64,000 bases of DNA from Acidimicrobiales bacterium (GTDB lineage: Bacteria; Actinomycetota; Acidimicrobiia; Acidimicrobiales; Acidimicrobilacustridaceae): positions 195,441 to 259,440 of the forward strand of contig JALOLR010000001.1 of assembly GCA_025455885.1 (NCBI GenBank). Reading direction: 5' to 3'. The notes under the pieces were generated by a model. That model had not been told where the DNA came from and made no database searches. It saw only the letters and a list, made by a program, of their open reading frames with translations. A program made the position numbers and the translations under genes. This document shows, one piece after another, positions 43,668-52,118 of the stretch. Within the stretch, counting starts at the first letter, position 1. The number at the start of each line of letters is the position of its first letter.

Positions 43668-44500
43668 CCTACGAGCTGATCGAGGTCGACCGGCCGGCGC
43701 AGTTCGTGGCCCGGGTCACCCTGAACCGCCCCGACAAGCGCAACGCCATCTCCACGCCGATGCGCGCCGAGCTGCTCGACGCGCTGGCCGCCCACGACCT
43801 CGACCCCGAGGTGCGGGTCACGGTGCTGCGGGGGTCGGGGCCGTGCTTCTCGGCGGGCTACGACCTGGGTGGCGACCTGATGGCCGAGCCGCCGTTCCAC
43901 ACGTCGCCCGGTGACGGCAACTGGTCGCGCCACGTCACGGAGAACTGGTTCGCGTTCTGGGACATGGCCAAGCCGGTCATCGCCCAGGTGCACGGCTACG
44001 CCATCGCCGGGGCCACCGAGCTGGCCCAGGCGTGCGACCTGGTCTACGTGGCCGAGGACGCCCGCATCGGCTACCCCATCGTGCGGGTGGCCTCGCCGCC
44101 GGACTGGCAGTACCACACGCCCCTGCTGGGCATGCGCCGGGCGATGGAGATCATGTTGCTCGGCGACGACCTCACCGGGGCCGAGGCGGTGGCCCTCGGG
44201 TGGGCCAACCGGGCCTTCCCGGCCGCCGACCTCGACGACGCGGTGCTCGACATCGCCGAGCGGGTGGCGGGCGTGGAGACCGACCTGGCCCAGATCAACA
44301 AGCGCCTCGTGCACCGCCAGGCCGACATCATGGGGGTGCGCTCGGCCATCCGGGCGGGGTCGGAGTTCCAGGCCCTCGCCGGGCACCAGCGCTCGGTCGA
44401 GGCGTTCAAGGCCGATCCGCTCGGCACCATGAAGCGGGTCAACGCCGCCGACGCCGCCCGGCGGGCGGCCCGCGAGGGGGCCTCGACGCCCGAGGCCTGA
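43664..44500 (+). CDS. Crotonase-fold enoyl-CoA hydratase/isomerase family protein
   Basis: 278 aa. The oxyanion-hole motifs GPCFSAGYDLGG and VHGYAIAGATELAQACDLVYVAEDARIGYP are intact. The two catalytic glutamates of classical hydratases are not obvious (the second region reads VASPPDWQYHTPLLG), so it may be an isomerase, hydrolase or decarboxylase type. GTGA overlap with the LLM gene indicates joint function. Substrate open. Confidence 0.85.
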   Translation: MTYELIEVDRPAQFVARVTLNRPDKRNAISTPMRAELLDALAAHDLDPEVRVTVLRGSGPCFSAGYDLGGDLMAEPPFHTSPGDGNWSRHVTENWFAFWDMAKPVIAQVHGYAIAGATELAQACDLVYVAEDARIGYPIVRVASPPDWQYHTPLLGMRRAMEIMLLGDDLTGAEAVALGWANRAFPAADLDDAVLDIAERVAGVETDLAQINKRLVHRQADIMGVRSAIRAGSEFQALAGHQRSVEAFKADPLGTMKRVNAADAARRAAREGASTPEA

Positions 44501-44510
44501 GCTCAGGCCT
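44493..44510. terminator. Shared palindrome over two convergent stop codons
   Basis: AGGCCTGAGCTCAGGCCT is a perfect 18-bp palindrome containing the TGA of the crotonase gene and the complement stop of the TauD-like gene. CGCCC and GGGCG on either side extend the stem imperfectly. Confidence 0.75.
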
Positions 44511-45468
44511 GGGGGCGTCCGCCCTGGATGCTGGCCCGCTCCATGACCCGGCGGGCCGGCCAGTAGTCGCTGGCCGCGTAGTGCTGCACGGCCCGGTTGT
44601 CCCAGAACGCCACCGAGTCGTCCTCCCAGTGGAACCGCACCTGGTGCTCGACGGTCTCGGCTTCGCGGTAGAGGCGTTCGAGGAGGGCGGCGCTCTCGTC
44701 GGGGTCCATGCCCACGATGCCGTCGGTGAACACGCGGTTGACGTAGAGGAGCTTTCGGCCGGTGCCCTCGTGGGTGATCGTGACGGGGTGCTCGACCACC
44801 GGGTAGGTGGCGCGCATCTCGGCCTTGCGGTCGTCGGGGACGTTGTGGCCGAACGCCTTCATGAAGTCGTGGCGGGCGTGGAGGGTGTCGACGAGGGCCC
44901 GGGTCTCGTCGTCGAGCGATTCGTAGGCGGCGTACATGTCGCTGAAGAGGGTGTCGCCCCCTGAGGGCGGCACCTCGACGGCGTGGAGGACGGCGCCCAT
45001 CGACGGGCGTTCGCGCCACGTGACGTCGTGGTGCCAGCTGTTCTCGTAGCCGCCCACCTCGGCGGTCTTCTCGAAGCGGACCAGCTCGGGACGTCCCGGG
45101 TTGCCGGGGATGAAGGGGTGGATCTCGAGCTCGCCGAACCGGGCCGCGAAGGCGACGTGGCGTTCGGCGGTGAGGGGCTGGTCGCGGAAGAACAGGACCT
45201 TGTAGTCGTAGAGGGCCTGGCGGATCTCGGCGATGGCCTCGTCGCTCAGCTCGGTGGTGAGGTCGATGCCGTGGAGCTCGGCGCCGAGGGTGGCGCCGAG
45301 GGGGCGGGCCTCGAAGTGCTGCCAGGTGAGCCCGGCGAGGCGCTCGCGTTCGGCGGCGAGGTGGGTGGCGGGGCCCATGCGGATGCCGGGGACGACCTCG
45401 CGGCGGATGGCCCCGAGGCGTTCGCTGGGGTCCTTCTCGGCGACGACGTCGGTGTGGGTGGTGGTCAT
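44503..45468 (-). CDS. TauD/TfdA-family 2-oxoglutarate-dependent dioxygenase
   Basis: Fe(II)/2-oxoglutarate oxygenase of 321 aa. The iron ligands are His146-x-Asp148 (SWHHDVTW) and a distal His in AVQHYAASDYWPARRVM, with the Arg that holds 2-oxoglutarate in the same segment. N-terminal LGAELHGIDLTTELSDEAIAEI is typical of TauD. Substrate could be an organosulfonate, an aryloxy acid or other. GGAGGGGG precedes ATG. A cluster of GGACGC half-sites lies just upstream. Confidence 0.92.
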   Translation of the reverse strand: MTTTHTDVVAEKDPSERLGAIRREVVPGIRMGPATHLAAERERLAGLTWQHFEARPLGATLGAELHGIDLTTELSDEAIAEIRQALYDYKVLFFRDQPLTAERHVAFAARFGELEIHPFIPGNPGRPELVRFEKTAEVGGYENSWHHDVTWRERPSMGAVLHAVEVPPSGGDTLFSDMYAAYESLDDETRALVDTLHARHDFMKAFGHNVPDDRKAEMRATYPVVEHPVTITHEGTGRKLLYVNRVFTDGIVGMDPDESAALLERLYREAETVEHQVRFHWEDDSVAFWDNRAVQHYAASDYWPARRVMERASIQGGRPQA

Positions 45469-45484
45469 GGGTCCCCCTCCGGAC

Positions 45485-45508
45485 GGACGCGATTGCGTCC
45501 CAGGACGC
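45485..45508. promoter_or_regulatory. Triple half-site operator upstream of the TauD-like gene
   Basis: GGACGC (45485-45490), GCGTCC (45495-45500) and GGACGC (45503-45508) give two interleaved perfect inverted repeats with four- and two-base spacers. CAGAAT on the minus strand just beyond is a possible -10 box. The transcription factor is not in the window's vicinity. Confidence 0.55.
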
Positions 45509-45524
45509 TAATTCTGCCACGGCG

Positions 45525-45547
45525 GGGGTCCGCTGTCGAGGGACCCC
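45525..45547. terminator. Hairpin after the second LLM gene
   Basis: GGGGTCC (45525-45531) and GGACCCC (45541-45547) form a seven-bp stem with a nine-base loop, four bases beyond the minus-strand LLM stop, separating it from the TauD-like gene's promoter. Confidence 0.6.
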
Positions 45548-45551
45548 GTGG

Positions 45552-46526
45552 TCAGAGGCGGGGGAGCACCTCGTGCTCGAGCAGGTGCAGGCTCTCCCAG
45601 GCCGTCTCGGGCGGCAGCCCGCCGAGGAGGGGGTGCAGCACGAAGAAGCCCAGGTCGCCGGCCTCGGTCAGCTCGGCCACCAGCTCGTCGGGGGTGGCCA
45701 CCCGGTAGCGGCCGTCGGCGCGCAGGGCGTCGGGGTCGTCGAAGGTCTCGTAGCCGGTGTCGAGGCCGGCCGCCTCGGCCCAGGCGCCGTAGGCGTTCAC
45801 CTCGTGCATGGCGTAGGGGGCGAGGGTCGCCCAGCCCTCGTCGTGGTCGGCGGCCACGAACACCGTGGCGGTGCTGCCGCCCATGTGGGGTCCCGGGTCG
45901 GGGCGGCCGAGGGCGATCACCTCGTCGCGGTACGCCGGCCACGAGTCGGGGGTGGAGGGCTGGTAGCCGTCGGCGATGCGGGCGGCGCGCCGGGCCGCGG
46001 CGTCGGACGAACCGCCGAGGATGACCGCCGGGCCCCCGGGGTTGGTGGGCCTCGGGAGGACCTGCACCGTGCGCCCCCGGTGCTCGAAGGGCTCGCCGGT
46101 CCACGCCTGCTTGAGCACCTTCACCGTCTCGGTGGTGCGCGCCGCCCGCTCGGACATGGGCACGTCGAACATGTCGAACTCGCTGCGCACGTAGCCGTTG
46201 GCCACGATCACGCTCAGCCGGCCGCCGCTGAGCAGGTCGACGACGGCGATGTCCTCGGCGAGGCGGAGGGGGTCGTGGAGGGGGGCGATGATGGCCGCGA
46301 CGCTGAGGGCGATGGTGCTGGTGCGCGCCGCCATCGCCGCCGCCACCGGCAGCGGGCTCGGCAGGTAGCCGTCGGCGGAGCCGTGGTGTTCGGACACGCC
46401 GACGAACAGCGCCCCGTTGCGCTCCGCCCACTCGGCCATGTCCACCGCGGCCCGGTAGCGCTCGGCCACGGTGCCGGGCGCGAAGTCCGGCACGCGCAGG
46501 TCGAATCGGAGCCCGAACATCGCCAT
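45552..46526 (-). CDS. LLM-class flavin/F420-dependent oxidoreductase
   Basis: 324-aa luciferase-like monooxygenase fold: AEWAERNGALFVGVSEHHGSADGYLPSPLPVAAAMAARTSTIALSVAAIIAPLHDPLRLAEDIAVVDLLSGGRLSVIVANGYV. The EHHG and LAEDIAVVDLLSGGR motifs are hallmarks. GAGGGGG six bases before ATG supports the start. The C-terminal half (DPDALRADGRYRVATPDELVAELTE) matches the family's end. Substrate unknown; it shares direction with the TauD-like gene, but terminator and promoter separate them. Confidence 0.9.
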   Translation of the reverse strand: MAMFGLRFDLRVPDFAPGTVAERYRAAVDMAEWAERNGALFVGVSEHHGSADGYLPSPLPVAAAMAARTSTIALSVAAIIAPLHDPLRLAEDIAVVDLLSGGRLSVIVANGYVRSEFDMFDVPMSERAARTTETVKVLKQAWTGEPFEHRGRTVQVLPRPTNPGGPAVILGGSSDAAARRAARIADGYQPSTPDSWPAYRDEVIALGRPDPGPHMGGSTATVFVAADHDEGWATLAPYAMHEVNAYGAWAEAAGLDTGYETFDDPDALRADGRYRVATPDELVAELTEAGDLGFFVLHPLLGGLPPETAWESLHLLEHEVLPRL

Positions 46527-46639
46527 GGTGTCCCCCTCGTCGGATCCGGTCGGATCGTCGCCGGGGATCGTAGGCACGCCCGCCGTGGCGGGTGGTCAGG
46601 ACCCGGTGGCCGGCGTCGCCGCGCTCAGCGGACGGGGTC

Positions 46640-47269
46640 TCAGCCGACCGGGCACTGGTTGACCTGGGCCTCCACGATCTCGGCCATGACCACGGAGCCG
46701 AAGGCGTTGGGGTGCACCCCGTCGACGGTCATGGAGGTCCAGCCGCCGAAGTAGGCGATGGTGAGGTTCCAGTCGGCCAGGCGGTACCGGTCGGGCCAGT
46801 AGAGGGCGTGGGTCCGCCACCAGTCGTTGAGCGTCTTGTTGACCCCTGGGCGGATGCCGGGCATCTGCTCGTCGAGGGTGAGGAAGACCATGCAGGAGGC
46901 GTTCGAGAACGCGTCGCGGATCGGCGTGTAGCCGTTGTCGTAGGTGTTGGCGACGGTCTGGCCGGCGTTGGTGATCGCGCAGGCGTCGTTCGTGCCGAGG
47001 CTGATGACCGCGATGTCGACGGCGTTGTTCCAGTCGCGCGCCGCCTGCACCATCTCGTAGGACTTGGCCCCGCAGACGGCCAGCCGACTCGTCTGGTGGG
47101 TGTCGCCGAGGAAGAACTCGAGATGCGCACCGGTCGGGTCGTAGAGCAGCGAGTCACTGAGGATCGCCACCCTGGGCCCGGAGAGGTTGCCCTGGAACGG
47201 GCTCATGCACGCCGACGCCAGCAGGGTCAGCACGACCAGCACCACCGCTGCGGTGACCGGGCGCTTCAT
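46640..47269 (-). CDS. Secreted SGNH-hydrolase-like lipoprotein
   Basis: 209 aa. N-terminal hydrophobic segment followed by LLASAC suggests lipoprotein export. The body has SGNH blocks: AILSDSL (nucleophile Ser in a GDS-like motif), SLGTNDA (Asn) and DGVHPNAFG (Asp-His). An esterase or acyl-transfer role on a surface polymer is plausible. GGAGG precedes ATG. The DUF11-like secreted protein lies upstream on the same strand, separated by a terminator hairpin. Confidence 0.8.
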   Translation of the reverse strand: MKRPVTAAVVLVVLTLLASACMSPFQGNLSGPRVAILSDSLLYDPTGAHLEFFLGDTHQTSRLAVCGAKSYEMVQAARDWNNAVDIAVISLGTNDACAITNAGQTVANTYDNGYTPIRDAFSNASCMVFLTLDEQMPGIRPGVNKTLNDWWRTHALYWPDRYRLADWNLTIAYFGGWTSMTVDGVHPNAFGSVVMAEIVEAQVNQCPVG

Positions 47270-47400
47270 CGTGCCTCCGTCTCCGCGGCCGCTGTGCCGA
47301 GAGCGACCGCTCGTCGGCGAACCTTCCTTCTCGGTTCGAGCGTGGACGCACGGGGCGGCGGTGCCCAGAGGCCTTCGTCACGATGGCTGCCGACGCGACG

Positions 47401-47424
47401 GTGCCCGCCCCGGAGGGCGGGCAC
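47401..47424. terminator. Terminator of the secreted DUF11-like gene
   Basis: GTGCCCGCCC and GGGCGGGCAC pair perfectly over ten bases around CGGA, 32 bases after the minus-strand stop at 47456. The 186-base gap to the SGNH gene holds nothing else I recognise. Confidence 0.8.
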
Positions 47425-47455
47425 CGGTCGTCGAGCGGGTCGTGCGGGGAGTGCG

Positions 47456-48043
47456 TCAGCCGGTGAAGCGGGGGGTGCCGACGGCGGCGACCGCCGGGGA
47501 GGCGGTGGCGGCCGCCGCTTCGGGCTCGGGCTCGGGCTCCGGCGGCGTGACGGCGACGGTGACCTGGGCGGTGGCGGTGGCCGTGGCGGTGAGCACCTCG
47601 ACGCAGGCGGGGCTCGCCTGCTGGGGTGCGGACGCGTCCTCGACCGGCACCTGCTGCTCCGGCGCGTTGCAGGCCGTCCAGGTGCCCACGTTGACGGTGT
47701 CCTCGGTGATGGTGGCCTCGACGGTGAGGCCGGCGGCGACGGTGCTCACCGAGGCGCCGGGCTGGAGGTCGTACTCGAGGTCCGAGAAGAGCGGGCCGAG
47801 CTGATCGTCGGTGAGGGAGTGGAAGCCGAAGGGCACGTTGCCGGTGTTGGTGACCGTGTAGCAGTAGTAGACGGTCGTGCCGGCCTCGACCTCGATCGAG
47901 CTCTCGGAGCCGCAGACACCGGCTTCGGTGGTGACGGTCTTGGTCAACGAGATCTGCGGGTTGGCCGGCGCCGCACCGGCGGGTGCGGCGCTCAGGCCGA
48001 GCAGGGCCGCGGCGGCGAGGGCGACTGCGAGCTTGCGGATCAT
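47456..48043 (-). CDS. Secreted DUF11-like repeat-domain protein
   Basis: 195 aa. Cleavable signal peptide (MIRKLAVALAAAALLGLSAAPAGA). One DUF11-like domain: ISLTKTVTTEAGVCGSESSIEVEAGTTVYYCYTVTNTGNVPFGFHSLTDDQLGPLFSDLEYDLQPGASVSTV, with four cysteines that could form disulfides. After an acidic Pro-Glu repeat (PEPEPEPE) it ends in TPRFTG without an anchor or sortase motif. GGAGAG precedes ATG. Its promoter carries a CsoR-type site. Function unknown; envelope or S-layer-like display is possible. Confidence 0.75.
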   Translation of the reverse strand: MIRKLAVALAAAALLGLSAAPAGAAPANPQISLTKTVTTEAGVCGSESSIEVEAGTTVYYCYTVTNTGNVPFGFHSLTDDQLGPLFSDLEYDLQPGASVSTVAAGLTVEATITEDTVNVGTWTACNAPEQQVPVEDASAPQQASPACVEVLTATATATAQVTVAVTPPEPEPEPEAAAATASPAVAAVGTPRFTG

Positions 48044-48074
48044 GGTGCTCTCCTTCGATGGGGTCCTCGGCACC

Positions 48075-48090
48075 ATACCCCCTGGGGCAT
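48075..48090 (-). promoter_or_regulatory. Second CsoR/CstR-type operator
   Basis: ATACCCCCTGGGGCAT (plus strand) has the same length and design as the site at 1329-1344. On the minus strand the right half runs into GTATGGT, mirroring GTATGAT of the first site, so the operator again overlaps a -10 box, here 30-odd bases before the secreted gene's ATG. Confidence 0.55.
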
Positions 48091-48165
48091 ATGCCGGTCG
48101 ACATTCCGATGGTGGCGCGCCCGACGCTGACGGGCAGGTGGGACCGGACGGCTCGCGACCGTGGG

Positions 48166-48240
48166 TGGAGCGGGTGACGGGAATCGAACCCGCATAGCCT
48201 GCTTGGAAGGCAGGGGCTCTAGCCATTGAGCTACACCCGC
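48166..48240 (-). tRNA. tRNA-Gly (TCC)
   Basis: Acceptor GCGGGTG with CACCCGC, anticodon loop CTTCCAA giving TCC, T-loop GGTTCGATTCC, encoded CCA at 48166-48168. Confidence 0.96.
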
Positions 48241-48256
48241 GACGACCGGCGACGGT

Positions 48257-48285
48257 AGCAGCCCGGTCGTGGCGACCGGGCTGCT
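48257..48285. terminator. Glycosyltransferase terminator before tRNA-Gly
   Basis: AGCAGCCCGGTCG (48257-48269) and CGACCGGGCTGCT (48273-48285) make a perfect 13-bp stem with a three-base loop, directly at the end of the minus-strand glycosyltransferase gene, insulating tRNA-Gly from it. Confidence 0.85.
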
Positions 48286-49403
48286 CAGGGGCGCGTGGCG
48301 GAGGCCAGCGCGTCGACGTGGCCGCGGATGCGTTCGGTGAAGACGGCCTCGGAGAACGGTTCGGCCGAGGCGGTGACGGTCGCCTCGTCGAGGGTGAGGG
48401 ACCGCAGTCGGTCGACGGCGGTGACGAGCGCGTCCGGGGTGCGTCCGGTGAGGTGCACCCCGTTGACGGCGTCGGCGACGGTGTCGAGGTAGCCGCCGAA
48501 GGGCACGACGATCGAGGGCGTGCCGAACACCGCCGCCTCCACCGGGGTGAGGCCGAAGTCCTCGACGCCGAGGGCGACGAGCGCCTCGGCCTCGGCGTAG
48601 AGCCAGCGCAGCTCGGTGTCGCTCACCCGTCCGAGGAAGGTGACGTTGGGTCCGGCCATGGCTCGGAGGCGGGCGTCGTCGGGCCCTTCGCCGACGACCA
48701 CCAGGCGCTCGGCGGGAAGGGCGGCGAACGCCGCCACCGCCACGTCGACGTGCTTGTAGGGCAACAGGCGTGACACGCACAGGAAGAAGCCCGGGTCGAG
48801 GCCGGGCACGGGGGTGCGTTCGCCGTCGACGTCGATGCTGTGGGGCGGGTGCACGATGTCGGCGTCGATGCCGTAGGCGTCGCGCACGAGCTGGCGGGCG
48901 CGTGAGGAGTTGGCCAGGTACAGGTCGGCGCTGCGAGCTGCCCGTTGGTCCCAGCGCCGCAGCGGTGGCCCGAGCACCGCCAGCATGGCCTTCGTGGCCG
49001 CCGACGACTCCGCCGTGTAGGCGTCGGTCTGGTACAGCCATCGGGCCGGGGCGTGGCACATCACCACCTTGGCGCCGGTGGTGCGCACCCCGTGGGCCCA
49101 CCCGCTGGTGTTGCACACCACCACCTCGGCGTCGATCGTCGTGGTCGACCACGTGGGGGCCAGGACGGGCAGGGCGAGGCGGTGGTGCCGGCGCAGGAGG
49201 CCGATGCGGTCGATCGGCGCGGTGCGCACGGTCACGTCGGCCAGTTCGGGGAACGTGCCGGCGGGGTCGTGGAGGGCGGTGTGGACTTCGGCGTCGGGGA
49301 AGGCGCGGGTGAGCGAGAGCACCACCCGTTCGGCGCCCCCGCGCTGGGTGAGGTAGTCGTGGGCGATGGCGACGGCCGGGGTCGGTCGGTGGGCGGCGGT
49401 CAC
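48285..49403 (-). CDS. GT4-family glycosyltransferase
   Basis: Retaining GT-B glycosyltransferase of 372 aa. N-terminal AIAHDYLTQRGGAERVVLSLTRAFP, central HAPARWLYQTDAYTAE and C-terminal FFLCVSRLLPYKHVDVAVAAFAALP followed by EDFGLTPVEAAVFGTPSIV (the E-x7-E nucleotide-sugar motif). Its GTG is preceded by CAGACT (minus strand, 49415 to 49410) six bases away, so leaderless. First member of the polysaccharide region; sugar unknown. Confidence 0.9.
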   Translation of the reverse strand: MTAAHRPTPAVAIAHDYLTQRGGAERVVLSLTRAFPDAEVHTALHDPAGTFPELADVTVRTAPIDRIGLLRRHHRLALPVLAPTWSTTTIDAEVVVCNTSGWAHGVRTTGAKVVMCHAPARWLYQTDAYTAESSAATKAMLAVLGPPLRRWDQRAARSADLYLANSSRARQLVRDAYGIDADIVHPPHSIDVDGERTPVPGLDPGFFLCVSRLLPYKHVDVAVAAFAALPAERLVVVGEGPDDARLRAMAGPNVTFLGRVSDTELRWLYAEAEALVALGVEDFGLTPVEAAVFGTPSIVVPFGGYLDTVADAVNGVHLTGRTPDALVTAVDRLRSLTLDEATVTASAEPFSEAVFTERIRGHVDALASATRP

Positions 49404-49487
49404 GGCATCAGTCTGGCGCCGCTCTCCGGCACGGCGGGGCGATGGCCAGACGCCGCCGGATTCCTCAATGAATTTCTGTGGTTCTCG

Positions 49488-49516
49488 TTGACGTGCGTAC
49501 TGGTGTTCGATATACT
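49488..49516 (+). promoter_or_regulatory. Consensus promoter for the DUF222-HNH gene
   Basis: TTGACG (49488-49493), 17-base spacer, TATACT (49511-49516), six bases, then ATG 49523. This is the closest to consensus in the window and predicts a leaderless message. The local sequence is AT-richer than its surroundings. Confidence 0.8.
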
Positions 49517-49522
49517 TCAGCC

Positions 49523-51184
49523 ATGGGAATCGAGGCCGATCGCAGCGGGTGCGACGAGTGGCACGAGTTGCACCACGCCATCGAGGCGGTCGAGCCCGAC
49601 CCCACCGCGGTGGCGGTCGGCGAGCTGCTGGTGGCGCGTGAGCGGCTCGAGGCCCGGTTGTGCGCGGCGTTGTCGGGCTTCCTGAGCCGGGGCCTGCACC
49701 GGGTGGAGGGGTGGGGCTCGCCGGTCGGCTGGCTGAAGGCCCAGGGCGTGTCCGACGCCGACGCGAAGCGCCTGGCCGTCCGGGCCGCTCGCCTGGCGGC
49801 GTGGCCGGCGCTCGCCGCCTCGTGGTTCGACGGGGAGGTGTCCGCCGCCCAGGTCGAGGTCGTCGTCCGTCGGGTGCCCGCCCCGCTGGTCGACCTCTAC
49901 GGCGCCCACGACGCCGAGGTCTCGCCGTACCTCGTGGCCCTGTCGGTGGCCGACACCGCCCGGGCCGTGCGCGACTGGGTGGTCCGGGCCGAGGCCGTCG
50001 TCGACGGCCACGGGGCCGGGGCCGCCCGCTCGGGCCTGTCGGTCTCGCGCACCCTCGACGGGCGGGCCGTGCTCGACGGCGAGCTCGACCCCGACACCGC
50101 GGCCCTCACCGAGACGGCGCTGCGGGTGGCCGAGCGCCCCGACGAGCCGGGCGAGATCCGCACCGCCCGCGAGCGCTGCGGTGAGGCGTTCACCACGGTG
50201 GTGCGCTTCTTCTGCGACCACTTCGCGGCGCCCGGTGCCCGCCCCGCCCGCCAGCACCCCCACGTGGCGGTCACGATCGATCCCGACGACCTGATCGCCG
50301 GGTCGCTGCGCGGCCTCGGCATCGCCACCGCCGACGACCTCGAGCGCTTCCTCGCCGCCCGGTCGGTCACGGTGGTCGAGGAGGGCCTCTTCCGCGACGC
50401 CCTGGCGCATGCCGCCGGCGTCCCGGTCGACCACGACGGTCATCCGCTGCGTGCCGCCAGCCTGGCCACCCTCTTCACCGAGGGCACGCTGGTGCACCGG
50501 TTGCTCGTCGCCGACGGGCAGGTGATCGACCGGGGTCGAGACGTCCGGCTCGCCTCACCGGACCTGCGCGACGCCATGGTGGCCCGCGACCGGGGCTGTC
50601 GGTTCCCGCGCTGCGACGCGCCCACCGCCTGGGTCCACGCCCACCACCTCCGCCACTGGGAGCACGGTGGGGCCACCGACCTCGCCAACCTCGCCGGGCT
50701 GTGTGCCGCCCACCACGGGGTGGTCCACCGCCAGGGGTGGGACCTCACCCTCGAGCCCGACGCCACGTTGGTGTTCCGACGACCCGACGGCACGACCCTC
50801 GCCAGCCCACCGCCGCGACGGCGTCGACCGTCGCCCCTGCCGCTGCACCACCCCCGTCGTCGCGGCCTGATCCCCGAGCTCCCCGTGTTCCCCGTGCTCC
50901 CCGAGACCGGGGTGTCCGGCCCGGCGGCGGTCGCGCCCGGCGTGGATGCGGCGACCCCTGTCCCCGGTGAGGGCGAGCGGGTCGTCGGGCCCGGTGAGCA
51001 CGAGCACGAACACGAGGTCGAGGGCGAGCACGAGCACGATGCCGGGAGCGGGGAGCCGGAGCCCTCCGTCGACGAGCTCGATCGGATGGTGCGGGCCCGG
51101 GTGGTCGACCTGGTCGTCCGTCATCATCGCCGGCGCCCTCCACCGTCGGCGCCCGACCCGTGGGTCTGGCCCGAGGCCGGCTGA
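49523..51184 (+). CDS. DUF222 / 13E12-type HNH endonuclease-domain protein
   Basis: 553 aa. DUF222 domain at about 15-330 with the ERLEARLCAALSGF, GWGSPVGWLKAQGVSDADAKRL and EVSAAQVEVVV blocks. HNH nuclease at about 357-405: CRFPRCDAPTAWVHAHHLRHWEHGGATDLANLAGLCAAHHGVVH, with all Cys/His/Asn positions. A disordered tail (His-Glu repeats near 495-520) ends the protein. In actinobacteria these occur in many copies and have been described as mobile or restriction-like; role unproven. Confidence 0.9.
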   Translation: MGIEADRSGCDEWHELHHAIEAVEPDPTAVAVGELLVARERLEARLCAALSGFLSRGLHRVEGWGSPVGWLKAQGVSDADAKRLAVRAARLAAWPALAASWFDGEVSAAQVEVVVRRVPAPLVDLYGAHDAEVSPYLVALSVADTARAVRDWVVRAEAVVDGHGAGAARSGLSVSRTLDGRAVLDGELDPDTAALTETALRVAERPDEPGEIRTARERCGEAFTTVVRFFCDHFAAPGARPARQHPHVAVTIDPDDLIAGSLRGLGIATADDLERFLAARSVTVVEEGLFRDALAHAAGVPVDHDGHPLRAASLATLFTEGTLVHRLLVADGQVIDRGRDVRLASPDLRDAMVARDRGCRFPRCDAPTAWVHAHHLRHWEHGGATDLANLAGLCAAHHGVVHRQGWDLTLEPDATLVFRRPDGTTLASPPPRRRRPSPLPLHHPRRRGLIPELPVFPVLPETGVSGPAAVAPGVDAATPVPGEGERVVGPGEHEHEHEVEGEHEHDAGSGEPEPSVDELDRMVRARVVDLVVRHHRRRPPPSAPDPWVWPEAG

Positions 51185-51270
51185 TCGGCCCGCCGCATCA
51201 CCACCCCTCCCGGCGAGTCCGCCCTGACGGTTCCTCGGGACCCACGTGGGACTGGCGGTACCGTGGTCCG

Positions 51271-52005
51271 GTGGACGCGAGCCCGATGGCCGACGGGGAC
51301 CGGGGCCCGAGGCTGCTCGAGCCGGTCACGCTCGGATCACGCGTGGTGCCGTGCCCGGGCGTGCGCTACAGCGAGGTGGCCGGCATCCCGGTGCTGTGGG
51401 AGCCGGTCGGTCGGGTCCTCCACGAGCTGACTCCCGCCGGGGCGGCGCTGTGGGCGGCCCTCGACGGTCGCTCGGTCGGTGAGGTGGTGGTGGCCGCCGT
51501 GGGGCCCGCCGACCCGGCCCGGGGGGCGCTGGAGCGCGACACCGTCGACGTGGTGCGCCGCCTGCGGGCTCTTGGCCTGGCCGAGGATCGCGGCGACGCC
51601 GCCGCCCCGCCCGCGGACGCCGCCGCCGGGGTTCTGTTCGTGTCGGTCACGCTGGCCGGGCGGGTGGTGCGTGACGGCGCCGGGGCGGTGGTGGTGGTCG
51701 GCGGCGACCCGGGTGGCTGTTCGGCGGTCGAGCTCGACGTCGCCCATCGGCGTCTGGTGGCGGTGGCACCCCCGGGGGGCCGGCCGGTGGCGGCCGCCGT
51801 CGACCTCGTGGGCCTCGGCGTGCTCGACGACGATCCTGTGCTCGCCGACGGGGCCGCACCGGGCGCGGTCGGCCCGGTCGAGGCGCTGGCCGCGGTGATG
51901 GCCGCCACGCCCGTCGACCCCGATCCGCCGGCAGGCCTGCTCGACGCCATGGCCGCGTTGGTCGAGGCGGTGCCGGTCGAGGTCCGGGCCGCGGCGTCGG
52001 TCTGA
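51271..52005 (+). CDS. PqqD-like protein with an uncharacterised C-terminal domain
   Basis: 244 aa. Residues about 25-95 fit a PqqD/RRE winged-helix fold (VPCPGVRYSEVAGIPVLWEPVGRVLHELTPAGAALWAALDGRSVGEVV through VVRRLRALGLAEDR). The rest (from 110) is a beta-rich unit where VVVVGGDPGGCS aligns loosely with a P-loop but lacks the Lys, suggesting a decayed HprK-like kinase; inference. GTG at 51271 follows TACCGT (51259-51264) by six bases; CCCACGTGGG (51241-51250) is a perfect palindrome further up. PqqD-like, HprK-like and nucleotidyltransferase genes often accompany polysaccharide loci. Confidence 0.65.
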   Translation: MDASPMADGDRGPRLLEPVTLGSRVVPCPGVRYSEVAGIPVLWEPVGRVLHELTPAGAALWAALDGRSVGEVVVAAVGPADPARGALERDTVDVVRRLRALGLAEDRGDAAAPPADAAAGVLFVSVTLAGRVVRDGAGAVVVVGGDPGGCSAVELDVAHRRLVAVAPPGGRPVAAAVDLVGLGVLDDDPVLADGAAPGAVGPVEALAAVMAATPVDPDPPAGLLDAMAALVEAVPVEVRAAASV

Positions 52006-52118
52006 AGCGGTCGACGGCTCCGGCCGCGGCCCGCGGTCGGGCCCGGGGTCGGCGGCGAGGGTGCGGGGGGTCGCCCGGGCGGCGGGTGACGGAGCAGCGC
52101 CGGGCGGACTGCGCCTCG

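Noticed and set aside
50995-51060. Tandem array in the His/Glu-rich tail of the DUF222 gene
   Set aside because: The short EHEHE coding repeats are irregular and look like ordinary low-complexity sequence.
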